This document shows positions 49,514 to 58,500 of a stretch of DNA of 64,000 nt, one piece after another. The stretch is taken from positions 10,070-74,069 of the forward strand of contig JAEZRM010000061.1 of the NCBI GenBank assembly GCA_023412805.1, in the 5' to 3' direction. The DNA comes from Pseudomonadota bacterium (GTDB lineage Bacteria > Pseudomonadota > Alphaproteobacteria > Rhizobiales > Hyphomicrobiaceae). The position numbers were made by a program, and so were the translations under genes. The notes under the pieces are model-generated. The model did no database searches, was not told the DNA's origin, and worked only from the letters and a program-made list of their open reading frames with translations. Within the stretch, counting starts at the first letter, position 1. Each line of letters opens with the position of its first letter.

Positions 49514-51004
49514 TCAAGGCGTCATGAGATTGACGGTCACGTTCTTCTTGACCGTGAAGCTGTCGAGCATGCCTTCGAGCGAGAACTCGCGACCGATGCC
49601 GCTCTGCTTGACGCCGCCGTATGAGTGGCCGGGCGACTGGCCGAGACCCTGGTTGATCTGCACCCATCCAGCTTCGATCGCGTGTGCGGTGCGGAGTGCG
49701 CGACCGATGTCCTTCGTCCACACGTAACCGGCGAGGCCGTAGTGCGTCTGATTGGCCATGCGGATGGCTTCCTGCTCGTCCGTCCATTTGATGGCGACGA
49801 GAACAGGTCCGAAAATTTCCTCCTTGGCGAGGCGCCAGTCGTTGGCGTCGTGCTCGAAGAGCGTCGGCATGGCGAAGAAGCCCTCCGAAAGTGGGCCTTC
49901 CTTCGGCGGCAGACCGCCGAAACGTAGCGTTGCGCCCGGCTGCTTCATGCCATCCTCGACGTAGCCGCAGACTTTACGGAACTGCTTCTCGTTGATGATG
50001 GCGCCCATGTCGGTGTCCTCGTCGAGAGGATTACCGATCTTGAGCTTCGACGTCTTCGCAGCGAGCTTGTTGAGGAAATCGTCGAAGATGTCGGCGTGCA
50101 GGAAGAGGCGCGAACCAGCCGTGCAGGACTGACTCTGACGCGTGAAGCGCATGGCCGCGATGATGCCGTCGACAACCCAGTCCTCATTCGCATCCGGATA
50201 GACGATCGACGGGCTCTTGCCACCGAGCTCGAGCGAGACGGGCACAATGCGCTCGGACGCCGCCTTCATGACGAGCTTGCCGACTTCCGTCGAGCCCGTG
50301 AAGGAGAGCTTGCGCACGCCGGGATGTGCCGACAGTGCAGCACCCACCTCGGGGCCATAGCCGGTGATGACGTTGAGCACGCCCTTCGGCAGGAATTCCT
50401 GGCAGATGCGCGTCACCCAGAGAATGCCGAGCGGCGCATCTTCGGCGGCTTTGAGGACGAGCGTATTGCCGGCGCAGAGTGCGGGCGCGATCTTGAGCGA
50501 GCCGAGCAGGACGGGCGCATTCCACGGAATGATGGCGCCGACGACGCCGATGGGCTCGCGCCGCGTGTAGCTCAGCACGTGTTCGCCGAAGGGAATGGTT
50601 TCGCCCTTGAGCTCGCTCGCGAGGCCGCCGAAGTAGCGGAAGATTTCGGCGACGCCTTTGGCTTCCGGGCGGGCCTGGGTCTTGATGGCGTTGCCGGTTT
50701 CCTCGGCGACGATTTTCGCCAGTTCCTCGACGCGGGATTCGATCACGTCGGCAATGCGCGTGAGAAGGCGGCCGCGATCACGCGGCGGCACGCGCATCCA
50801 CGCGGGGAAGGCGGCGGTCGCGGCTTTGACCGCGGTGTCGATATCTTCCGCGGTGCCGCGCGGCACGCTGGCGATCGGCTTGCGGTTGGCGGGGTTCAGG
50901 ACCGTGATGGTCTCGCGCGCGTTGCCATCAGTCCACGCGCCGTCGATCAGCATTGTCTCGTGGCGCAGGCTCGTGCCGGTTGTCGGTTTGCTGGTGACTG
51001 CCAT
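49514..51004 (-). CDS. Aldehyde dehydrogenase (NAD(P)+)
   Basis: 496-residue ALDH. Catalytic Cys294 in SQSCTAGSR, general base Glu259 in LELGGKSP, Asn162 in PWNAP, cofactor loop FTGSTEVG (235-242). All key residues are present and the length is standard. The ATG at 51004 has AAGGAG 6-7 bases upstream. It closes the long glt run, 42 bp after the Trm112 gene, but its metabolic role has no clear tie to glutamate. The aldehyde substrate is unknown. Confidence 0.94.
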   Translation of the reverse strand: MAVTSKPTTGTSLRHETMLIDGAWTDGNARETITVLNPANRKPIASVPRGTAEDIDTAVKAATAAFPAWMRVPPRDRGRLLTRIADVIESRVEELAKIVAEETGNAIKTQARPEAKGVAEIFRYFGGLASELKGETIPFGEHVLSYTRREPIGVVGAIIPWNAPVLLGSLKIAPALCAGNTLVLKAAEDAPLGILWVTRICQEFLPKGVLNVITGYGPEVGAALSAHPGVRKLSFTGSTEVGKLVMKAASERIVPVSLELGGKSPSIVYPDANEDWVVDGIIAAMRFTRQSQSCTAGSRLFLHADIFDDFLNKLAAKTSKLKIGNPLDEDTDMGAIINEKQFRKVCGYVEDGMKQPGATLRFGGLPPKEGPLSEGFFAMPTLFEHDANDWRLAKEEIFGPVLVAIKWTDEQEAIRMANQTHYGLAGYVWTKDIGRALRTAHAIEAGWVQINQGLGQSPGHSYGGVKQSGIGREFSLEGMLDSFTVKKNVTVNLMTP

Positions 51005-51046
51005 GGTGGGCTCCTTCTTGGCGATAACTGGGACGATAGCTGGTGA

Positions 51047-51253
51047 TCAGTCGATTTGGCGGGCTTCCGAGGGCAGCAGATAGGGGACGCCACTCTTGAT
51101 CGGATAGGCAAGGCGGGCGGCGCGACTGATCAGCTCCTGGTTCTTCTCGTCGTATTCGAGCGAAGTCTTGGTCACGGGGCAGACGAGCAGCTCGAGAAAG
51201 CGTGGCGCGGTGCGCTCGGGACCGGGACCAGTCGCTTCGCGAGACTCATTCAT
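51047..51253 (-). CDS. Trm112 family protein
   Basis: 68 residues. Core ELLVCPVTKTSLEYDEKNQE then LAYPIKSGVPYLLPSEARQ is the standard bacterial Trm112/YcaR pattern, a small barrel that in eukaryotes and some bacteria activates methyltransferases. Only the CPVTK cysteine of the zinc site remains, as usual in bacterial members. The ATG at 51253 has AAGGGA about 8 bases upstream. It starts 11 bp after the LON-domain gene. Confidence 0.92.
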   Translation of the reverse strand: MNESREATGPGPERTAPRFLELLVCPVTKTSLEYDEKNQELISRAARLAYPIKSGVPYLLPSEARQID

Positions 51254-51264
51254 GGCTGTGTCCC

Positions 51265-51948
51265 TTATTGCAGGCGCGAGCTGGGCTTGCCCGAAGAGCC
51301 GGCGAGTTCCATCTCCGCAAGCGCAATGAGTGCGGCAGCGCGATCGGCGAGCGTGTACGCTTCGAGAAGAGCCTGCTTCTCCGGCGGCGCGAAGGGGCCC
51401 GCGATGGCGAGCCCGTTCACGAGATCCTCGTTCTCGGACTGCTGGATGGCCTCCCAATCGGGCTTCAAGTTGCGCGCATTGAGATAGCGCTGCAGAACGG
51501 CAAGAAGGTGATCGCGCGGTACATCCTCGGCGCCCAGTGCCGGCACGAGATCATCGGCAAAGCGATCATACGAGACGTCGAGCGTGCGATAGGCTGTCCC
51601 ACTGTCGGCCTCTTCTTCCGCATCGAAGCGGCATATGCCGGTCAGCGTGATCAGAAGGCGTCCGTCGGACTGCTCCTGAAAAGCTGAAAGCCGTGCCGCG
51701 CAGCCGACGGCCTGCAGCGGGGCCGTGCGCGAGGCCGGCGAGCCGGTGCTGCCGCCATCGCCGGTCGGCTGAATAACGCCGATGATCCGATCGCCACGCA
51801 GCACGTCATCTACCATCGCGAGGTAGCGCGGCTCGAAGATATTGAGCGGCAGTGTCGTGCGCGGGAGCGTGATCGCGCCGAGCAGCGGGAACACCGGGAT
51901 GCGTGCCGGTAAGTCCGATGTCGAACGGTATTGCTCCAGAAAGCTCAC
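51265..51948 (-). CDS. LON peptidase substrate-binding-domain protein
   Basis: 227-residue protein containing only the N-terminal LON domain (IPVFPLLGAITLPRTTLPLN, FEPRYLAMVDDVLRGDRIIG, GCAARLSAFQEQSDGRLLIT), with no AAA+ or protease domain. Common in Alphaproteobacteria directly downstream of a thioredoxin-TPR gene, as here (49 bp). Possibly a substrate adaptor; function unproven. Confidence 0.92.
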   Translation of the reverse strand: MSFLEQYRSTSDLPARIPVFPLLGAITLPRTTLPLNIFEPRYLAMVDDVLRGDRIIGVIQPTGDGGSTGSPASRTAPLQAVGCAARLSAFQEQSDGRLLITLTGICRFDAEEEADSGTAYRTLDVSYDRFADDLVPALGAEDVPRDHLLAVLQRYLNARNLKPDWEAIQQSENEDLVNGLAIAGPFAPPEKQALLEAYTLADRAAALIALAEMELAGSSGKPSSRLQ

Positions 51949-51997
51949 GCCTTACGTACTCCTGTGGCCGCTCGCTGGTTGCGATGCGGCCTTCACA

Positions 51998-52909
51998 CTA
52001 CGCAAAAAGCAGCGACGAGAGCCGGCGGCGGCCGTCGAGCGTCGCCGGGTCCTTGGGGCCCCAGGCCTCGAACAGCTCGACGAGTTGCTTGCGTGCTGCT
52101 TCGTCGTTCCACTTGCGGTCGCGGCGGAAGCTCTCCAGCAGGTGGCTTACCGCTTCTTCCTTCTCGCCGATGGCAGCGAGCGCCGTCGCGAGGTCGATGC
52201 GGGCCTGATGATCGGCCGGATTGCTCTCGATCTTGGCTTTCAGCTCGCCGAGATTGCCGGTGTCCTGGCCGCGCTTGGCGAGGCCGAGAGCCGCGCGCAC
52301 GCTCGCGAGCGGGGCGGCATCGCGCTTGTCGGGCGGCGCCAGCTCGAGCGTTTGCTCGGCGCGCTCGAGATCGCCCGTCTGGAGATAGCAACGGGCGAGG
52401 CCGGCGAGCGCCTTGATGTTGTCGGCCTCCTCCTGAAGCACGGTTGCGAAGATCTCGGCGGCGGTCTGGATGTCGCCTTCCTCGAATGCCTTTTCACCCT
52501 CGGAAATGGCGTGCTCGAGATCCGCGGCGCCGGCATCGCCGACGAGGCGGTCGACGAATGCCTTGATCTGGCTTTCGGGCTGGGCACCGGCAAAACCGTC
52601 GACCGGCCGGCCATCGAGGAAGGCATAGACCGTCGGAATGGACTGGACACGGAGCTGCTGGGCGATGGCCGGATGCTCGTCGATGTTGATCTTGACGAGA
52701 CGCACCGCGCCGCCGGCAGCGCGTACAACCTTTTCGAGAATGGGCGTGAGCTGTTTGCAGGGGCCGCACCAGGGGGCCCAGAAATCCACGATCACCGGCT
52801 GATCGCGCGACGCCTCGATGACGTCCTTCATGAAGCCTGCGGTTGTCGTGTCCTTGATCACGTCTCCGCCGGGGCCGGCTGCCCCAGGGGCCTTCTGGCC
52901 GAATTCCAT
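51998..52909 (-). CDS. Thioredoxin-TPR protein (YbbN/CnoX-like)
   Basis: 303 residues: a thioredoxin domain (about 18-125) with an intact CGPC redox motif (Cys48, Cys51 in FWAPWCGPCK) and cis-Pro SIPTVYAF, followed by a TPR-rich helical domain (about 130-300; AFEEGDIQTAAEIFATVLQE, ALAGLARCYLQTGDLERAEQ). This is the YbbN/CnoX layout, a chaperedoxin that protects proteins from oxidation and hands them to GroEL. E. coli CnoX has lost the first cysteine, whereas this one keeps both and may be an active oxidoreductase. Start ATG at 52909. Confidence 0.93.
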   Translation of the reverse strand: MEFGQKAPGAAGPGGDVIKDTTTAGFMKDVIEASRDQPVIVDFWAPWCGPCKQLTPILEKVVRAAGGAVRLVKINIDEHPAIAQQLRVQSIPTVYAFLDGRPVDGFAGAQPESQIKAFVDRLVGDAGAADLEHAISEGEKAFEEGDIQTAAEIFATVLQEEADNIKALAGLARCYLQTGDLERAEQTLELAPPDKRDAAPLASVRAALGLAKRGQDTGNLGELKAKIESNPADHQARIDLATALAAIGEKEEAVSHLLESFRRDRKWNDEAARKQLVELFEAWGPKDPATLDGRRRLSSLLFA

Positions 52910-52947
52910 ACGTCGAACTCCTGAAATGCGCGCGTCTTCGCGATCTG

Positions 52948-53457
52948 TCAGCCGGTCTCGCCGGGGGTGTCGATGGCGGCAACGAGAGGTTCGTGTCCGG
53001 TGGCGCGCATGAAACGCAGAAGGTCGTCGCGCGCGATACTCGTCGTCGCCGTATTCACCAGCGGGTGGCAGTTGATCCTTTCATAGCCCATGAGGCGTTC
53101 GTCCACCACCACGCTCACGCGCTTCTGATCATCGTTAAGGAGGGCCAAAGCCGTGACCGAGCCAGGGAGAACGCCGAGAACCTCCTGCAACAACTCGGGT
53201 TTGCCGAAGCTCAGGCGCGCGGCGCCGATCCGCTTGTGCAGCGATTTGAGGTCCACGGGCGTGTGGCTCTCCGCAACGATGAGGAAGATCTTACCCTTGG
53301 CATCCTTGAGGAAGAGGTTTTTGGTGTGACCGCCGGAAAGCTCGCGCTCCAGGCGCGAACTCTCGGCGACGGTGAACACAGCTTCGTGCTCGACTGTCTC
53401 CGTCGCGATGCCGAGATCAGTCAGGCGCGCGAAAAGCTCTTCTCGTGTTACCGGCAT
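52948..53457 (-). CDS. Prolyl-tRNA editing protein (YbaK/ProX, ProXp-ala type)
   Basis: 169-residue trans-editing deacylase. The family pattern is clear: EHEAVFTVAESSRLERELSG, GGHTKNLFLKDAKGKIFLIV, ARLSFGKPELLQEVLGVLPG and PGSVTALALLNDDQKRVSVV. Members remove Ala wrongly attached to tRNA-Pro, and the conserved Lys in HTKNLFL is the catalytic residue in ProXp-ala. The ATG at 53457 has GAGGA 5 bases upstream; the longer frame to 53676 overlaps gltD and is rejected. It lies 7 bp after gltD. Confidence 0.92.
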   Translation of the reverse strand: MPVTREELFARLTDLGIATETVEHEAVFTVAESSRLERELSGGHTKNLFLKDAKGKIFLIVAESHTPVDLKSLHKRIGAARLSFGKPELLQEVLGVLPGSVTALALLNDDQKRVSVVVDERLMGYERINCHPLVNTATTSIARDDLLRFMRATGHEPLVAAIDTPGETG

Positions 53458-53464
53458 GAGGTCC

Positions 53465-54910
53465 TCAGCGGGGCAGGTCCGTGCGCCCCATGAGATAGCG
53501 ATCGATCGAGGCGGCGGCCTGCCGGCCCTCTCGGATCGCCCACACGACGAGGCTCTGGCCGCGGCGCATGTCGCCGGCGACGAAGACCTTGTCGCGTCCA
53601 CGAATGCGATAGTCGCGGTCGTTGGCTTCGAGGCCCTTGAAGCGGCCGCGCGCGACGACCGGCAGGTCCAGCTCACTCACGACATCGTTCTCGATCGGAC
53701 CGGAGAAGCCCATGGCGAGGAGCACGAGATCGGCATCGAGCGTGCCCTCGGAACCGGGGACGGGCTGCAGCTTATTGTCGACGCGCGTGTAGTGGAGTTT
53801 TTTGATCTTGCCGTTCTCGCCGGAGAAGCCGGTCGTCGAGATCGAGTATTCGACCTCGGCCCCTTCAGCCTGGCTCGACGAGATGCGCAGCCTCAGCGGC
53901 CAATGTGGCCAGGAGAGCGCCTTATTCTCCATCTTGGGCGGCTGCGGCATGATCTCGAGCTGCGTCACGGACTTCGCACCCTGGCGGAAAGACGTGCCAA
54001 TACAGTCGGAGCCAGTATCACCACCGCCGATGACGATGACGTGCTTGTCCTTGGCGCTGATTTCCTTCGTGCCCTTGGCGACGCCTTCGCCGGAGACGCG
54101 GCGGTTCTGCTGCGGCAGGAAATCCATCGCGAAATGAATGCCGTCGAGATCGCGTCCCGGTGCCTTCGTGAAGAAGTCGAAGGGCTGCTCCGATCCGGCC
54201 GTCAGCAGCACGGCGTCGTGCGACTTCTTGAGCGAGGCAACGGCCACGGATTTACCGACGTGAGTGTTGCAGTGGAAGGTGACGCCCTCGGCTTCCATCT
54301 GCTTCACGCGGCGTTCAATGACGACCTTCTCCAGCTTGAAGTCCGGAATGCCATAGCGCAGCAGGCCGCCGGGATAGGCGTTCTTCTCATAGACGTGCAC
54401 CTCGTGACCAGTGCGGGCAAGTTGCTGGGCGGCAGCGAGACCGGCAGGGCCTGAGCCGATGACGGCGACGCGCTTTCCGGTCTTCGTCTCGGGGGGCTGC
54501 GGTACCCACTTGTTGCCGCTGTCGGCAAAGGTCCGTTCGGCGATCGAGTATTCGATGGTCTTGATGGTGACGGGCACGTCCTCGATGTTGAGCGTGCAGG
54601 CGGCCTCACACGGCGCCGGGCAGACGCGCCCTGTGACCTCGGGGAAGTTGTTCGTCGAATGGAGGTTGAGCGACGCCGTCGACCACTGGCCCTGATAAAC
54701 GAGATCGTTCCAGTCGGGGATCTGGTTGTTGATCGGGCAGCCGTTGTGGCAGTAGGGAATGCCGCAATCCATGCAGCGCGCGGCCTGCGTCTTGACCTCG
54801 GGCTCCGGCAGCGGCTCGACGAATTCGCGATAGTGCTTCAGACGCTCCTCGACCGGACGATAGCCGCGGTCGGCGCGGTCAAACTCCATGAAGCCGGTGA
54901 TCTTACCCAT
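53465..54910 (-). CDS. gltD: Glutamate synthase small (beta) subunit
   Basis: 481 residues. The N-terminal Cys-rich domain (AARCMDCGIPYCHNGCPINN and CPAPCEAACTLNIE) supplies the [4Fe-4S] ligands. The FAD-binding motif is VAVIGSGPAGLAAAQQLA and the NADPH site is VIVIGGGDTGSDCIGTSFRQ. It feeds electrons from NADPH to the large subunit. Separated from gltB by a GST-like gene of 582 bp, which is unusual. Followed by the editing protein gene after 7 bp. Confidence 0.97.
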   Translation of the reverse strand: MGKITGFMEFDRADRGYRPVEERLKHYREFVEPLPEPEVKTQAARCMDCGIPYCHNGCPINNQIPDWNDLVYQGQWSTASLNLHSTNNFPEVTGRVCPAPCEAACTLNIEDVPVTIKTIEYSIAERTFADSGNKWVPQPPETKTGKRVAVIGSGPAGLAAAQQLARTGHEVHVYEKNAYPGGLLRYGIPDFKLEKVVIERRVKQMEAEGVTFHCNTHVGKSVAVASLKKSHDAVLLTAGSEQPFDFFTKAPGRDLDGIHFAMDFLPQQNRRVSGEGVAKGTKEISAKDKHVIVIGGGDTGSDCIGTSFRQGAKSVTQLEIMPQPPKMENKALSWPHWPLRLRISSSQAEGAEVEYSISTTGFSGENGKIKKLHYTRVDNKLQPVPGSEGTLDADLVLLAMGFSGPIENDVVSELDLPVVARGRFKGLEANDRDYRIRGRDKVFVAGDMRRGQSLVVWAIREGRQAAASIDRYLMGRTDLPR

Positions 54911-54948
54911 TTCAATGTCTTTCGGATCGGCGTGTATCGGAATTGTGG

Positions 54949-55530
54949 CTAGTGGATGCGCAAGCTGTCTTCACAGCGCGCGATCCATTTTCGGATACCT
55001 GGTCGCTCGGCGAGATCGAAGCCGCCTTCATCGGCCATGCGCGTGTACGCGACGACGGAGATATCGGCGATCGTCGGCGCGGGCCCTGCGAGGAACTCGT
55101 GCCGGGCCAGCTGCTGCTCGATGAAATCGAGCGCCTTCTCAGCCCGCTCGACGCGCCACGCTTCGCGCTCAGCTTTGCTTTTGCCGAGATACTTCATCTG
55201 AAAGCGGCACACAGCGACATAGGGCTCGTGGCTGTACTGCTCCCAGAACAGCCACTCGTCGATCTTCGCCTGCGCGAACGCGTCGTCCGGCAGAAGATGT
55301 GAGCCGCGTGCGAGATAACGGATGATCGCGTTCGACTGTGCGAGCGTGCGCCCATCGTCGAACTCGACGCCCGGCACCTGCCCCTGCGGAAAGTTCGCGA
55401 GGTAAGTCGGGGTGCGCGTCTCGCCCTTCATGATGTCAATCGGCACCCAGGTGTAGGGGCGGTCGATCGCGTCGGCTGTCCACTTCACCTTCAGGCAGTT
55501 GCCCGAGATGGCGTCACCATAGATCTTCAT
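54949..55530 (-). CDS. Glutathione S-transferase-like protein inside the gltBD operon
   Basis: 193 residues. Thioredoxin-like N-domain (MKIYGDAISGNCLKVKWTAD) with NFPQGQVPGVEFDDGRTLAQ and AIIRYLARGS, then helical C-domain ending in LAGPAPTIADISVVAYTRMA. A Ser9-Gly10-Asn11 stretch occupies the catalytic corner. It starts 4 bp after the gltB stop and ends 38 bp before the gltD start, so it must be co-transcribed with both glutamate synthase subunit genes. Whether it acts on glutathione (which needs glutamate), protects the iron-sulfur enzyme or is a bystander is unknown. Confidence 0.93.
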   Translation of the reverse strand: MKIYGDAISGNCLKVKWTADAIDRPYTWVPIDIMKGETRTPTYLANFPQGQVPGVEFDDGRTLAQSNAIIRYLARGSHLLPDDAFAQAKIDEWLFWEQYSHEPYVAVCRFQMKYLGKSKAEREAWRVERAEKALDFIEQQLARHEFLAGPAPTIADISVVAYTRMADEGGFDLAERPGIRKWIARCEDSLRIH

Positions 55531-55534
55531 GACG

Positions 55535-58500
55535 TCACTCCGCGGGCTTGACTTTCGCCTTGCCGTTGCCCTTGGGCTGGGCCGCGGCCTTGGGCACGCC
55601 GATCTCGATCACCCCGAGGCCGGTGGTGTCGGCCTCCTGGAGCTTGGCCATCTCGCTCAGCGCGCGGCGGTACTCGATCGGCATGACCTTGCGGAACTTC
55701 GCACTCCACTTCGGCCAGTCGGCGAGGAGCTCTTGCGCCTTTGCCGAGTTTGTGTAGTGCGCGTGGCGCGTAATGAGTGCGTGCAGACGCTCGGCATCCT
55801 GCTCCGACATGTTCTGCATGACATCGACGAGGCCATGGCTCGCGAGATCGCCGCTCTGATTGGCAAGACGGCGCATGACTTCCTCTTCCGCCGCAACCGG
55901 CTCCAGGTCGACCATGGAGAGATTGCAGCGCGTCTCGAAGTCACCCGCTTCGTCGAGCACGTAGGCGACGCCGCCTGACATGCCGGCCGCGAAGTTGCGT
56001 CCCGTCGGGCCGAGCACGACGACGACACCGCCCGTCATGTACTCGCAGCAGTGATCGCCCGTGCCCTCGACGACCGCATAGGCGCCGGAGTTGCGCACGG
56101 CAAAGCGCTCGCCCGCGATGCCGCGGAAGTAGCACTCGCCGCCGATCGCGCCGTACAGCACCGTGTTGCCGACGATCATGCTCTCTTCCGGCACGATGCC
56201 CGATTTGGGATCCGGGCGCACGATGAGCTTGCCGCCGGACAGGCCCTTGCCGACGTAATCGTTGCCTTCGCCGACGAGATCGAGCGTGACGCCGTGCGCG
56301 ACCCACGCACCGAAGCTCTGGCCGGCAATGCCCTTGATCGAGAGCCAGATCGAGTCCTCGGCGAGACCGGCATGGCCGTGCGCTTTGGCGACCTCGCCCG
56401 AGAGCATGGCACCTGCGGAACGGTCGCGGTTCGAGATCGCAAACTCGGCCTTGACGGGCTTCTTCGCCTCGATCGCGGGCTGCGCGGCCTCGATGAACTT
56501 GCGGTCGAGAACCTTGTCGAGGCCATGATCCTGACGCTCGCAATTGTAGATCGCGACGCCGGCCGGCACGACGGGCTTGTGGAAGAGCTTCTCGAAGTCG
56601 AGACCACGCGCCTTCCAGTGGCCGATGGCCTTCTCCTTGTCGAGGCAATCGGACTGGCCGACCATTTCGTTCATCGAACGGAAGCCGAGCTCGGCCATGA
56701 TCTCGCGCACTTCTTCCGCAATGAAGAAGAAGAAGTTCACGACATGCTCGGGCTGGCCCTTGAAGCGCTTCCTGAGCTCCGGATCTTGCGTTGCGACGCC
56801 GACCGGACAGGTATTCAGGTGGCACTTGCGCATCATGATGCAGCCGGCCGCGATCAGCGGCGCGGTCGCAAAGCCGAATTCGTCGGCGCCGAGCAGCGCG
56901 CCGATGACGACATCGCGGCCCGTGCGGATGCCACCGTCGACCTGCACGGCAATGCGCCCGCGCAGGCGGTTCATGACGAGCGTTTGATGCGTTTCGGCGA
57001 GGCCGATTTCCCAGGGGCTGCCGGCGTGCTTGATGGATGTGAGCGGCGATGCGCCCGTGCCACCCTCGAAGCCCGAGATCGTCACGTGATCCGCGCGCGC
57101 CTTGGCGACACCCGCCGCGACCGTGCCGACGCCGACCTCGGAGACGAGCTTGACCGACACATCGGCCCGCGGGTTGACGTTCTTCAGGTCATAGATGAGC
57201 TGCGCCAAGTCTTCGATCGAATAGATGTCGTGATGCGGGGGCGGTGAGATGAGGCCGACGCCCGGAGTCGAATGGCGCACCTTCGCGATGACCTGATCGA
57301 CCTTGTGGCCGGGAAGCTGACCGCCCTCGCCGGGCTTCGCACCCTGCGCCATCTTGATCTGCATGAGATCGGAGTTGACGAGGTACTCCGTCGTCACGCC
57401 GAAGCGGCCCGAGGCGACCTGCTTGATGGCCGAGCGCATGCTGTCGCCGTTCGGCATGGGCACATAGCGGTCGGCCTCCTCGCCGCCTTCGCCCGTGTTC
57501 GACTTGCCGCCGATGCGGTTCATGGCGATCGCGAGCGTGGTGTGGGCTTCGCGGCTGATCGAGCCGAAGCTCATGGCTCCGGTCGAGAAGCGCTTCACGA
57601 TCTGCGCGGCCGGCTCGACTTCCTCGAGCGGCACGGGCTTGCGCTTCATTTCCGAGGCGCCCTTGATCCGGAAGAGCCCGCGCATGGTCATGAGTTGCTC
57701 GGACTGGTCGTTGATCTGGGCCGCGTAGTCACGCCACTTCTGCGGGATTTTGCCCGCCATGGCATCCTCGTTCGAGGTCGATCGCACCGCGTGCTGCAGA
57801 TCGGCAACGACGGTCGGCCGCCACGAATGCGACTCGCCACGCGTGCGATAGGCATACTCGCCGCCCACTTCGAGCATGTTCTCAAGGTAGGGCACATCGC
57901 CGAAGGCCTGGCGATGACGCTCGGCCGTTTCGCGCGCGATCTGGAAGAGGCCGACGCCCTCGATCTGCGTGTGCGTGCCGGTGAAGTACTTCTTCACGAA
58001 GCTCGACTTGAGGCCGACCGCGTCGAAGATCTGCGCGCCGCAGTAGGACTGATAGGTCGAGATGCCCATCTTGGACATGACCTTGAGCAGCGACTTGTCG
58101 ATGGCCTTGATGAAGCGCTTGTGCGCTTCCTTCGTGTCGAGCCCGGCATCGAGCTCGGGTGCGAGCTGCTCGACAGTCTCGAAGGCCAGATATGGGTTGA
58201 TCGCCTCGGCGCCGTAGCCGGCGAGTGTCGCGAACTGGTTGACCTCGTAGGCTTCACCCGTCTCGACGACGAGGCCGACCGATGTGCGCAAGCCCTGCCG
58301 GATGAGGTGATGGTGCACGGCGGATGTCGCGAGCAGCGAGGGAATCGGAATGCGATCCGGGCCGGTCGCGCGATCGGACAGGATGATGATGTTGTAGTCG
58401 CTGGAGCGGACAGCCTCCTCGGCTTCCGCGCATACGACATCGAGGGCTGTCGACATGCCGGCCGCACCGGATTCGGCGGCGTAGGTGATGTCGATGGTGA

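Noticed and set aside
48438..49787. 449-codon open frame on the minus strand crossing the SDR gene and the repeats
   Set aside because: Composite of antisense SDR sequence, repeat modules and aldehyde dehydrogenase out-of-frame sequence. Its shared segment with the frame at 5764-6753 only reflects the intergenic repeats.
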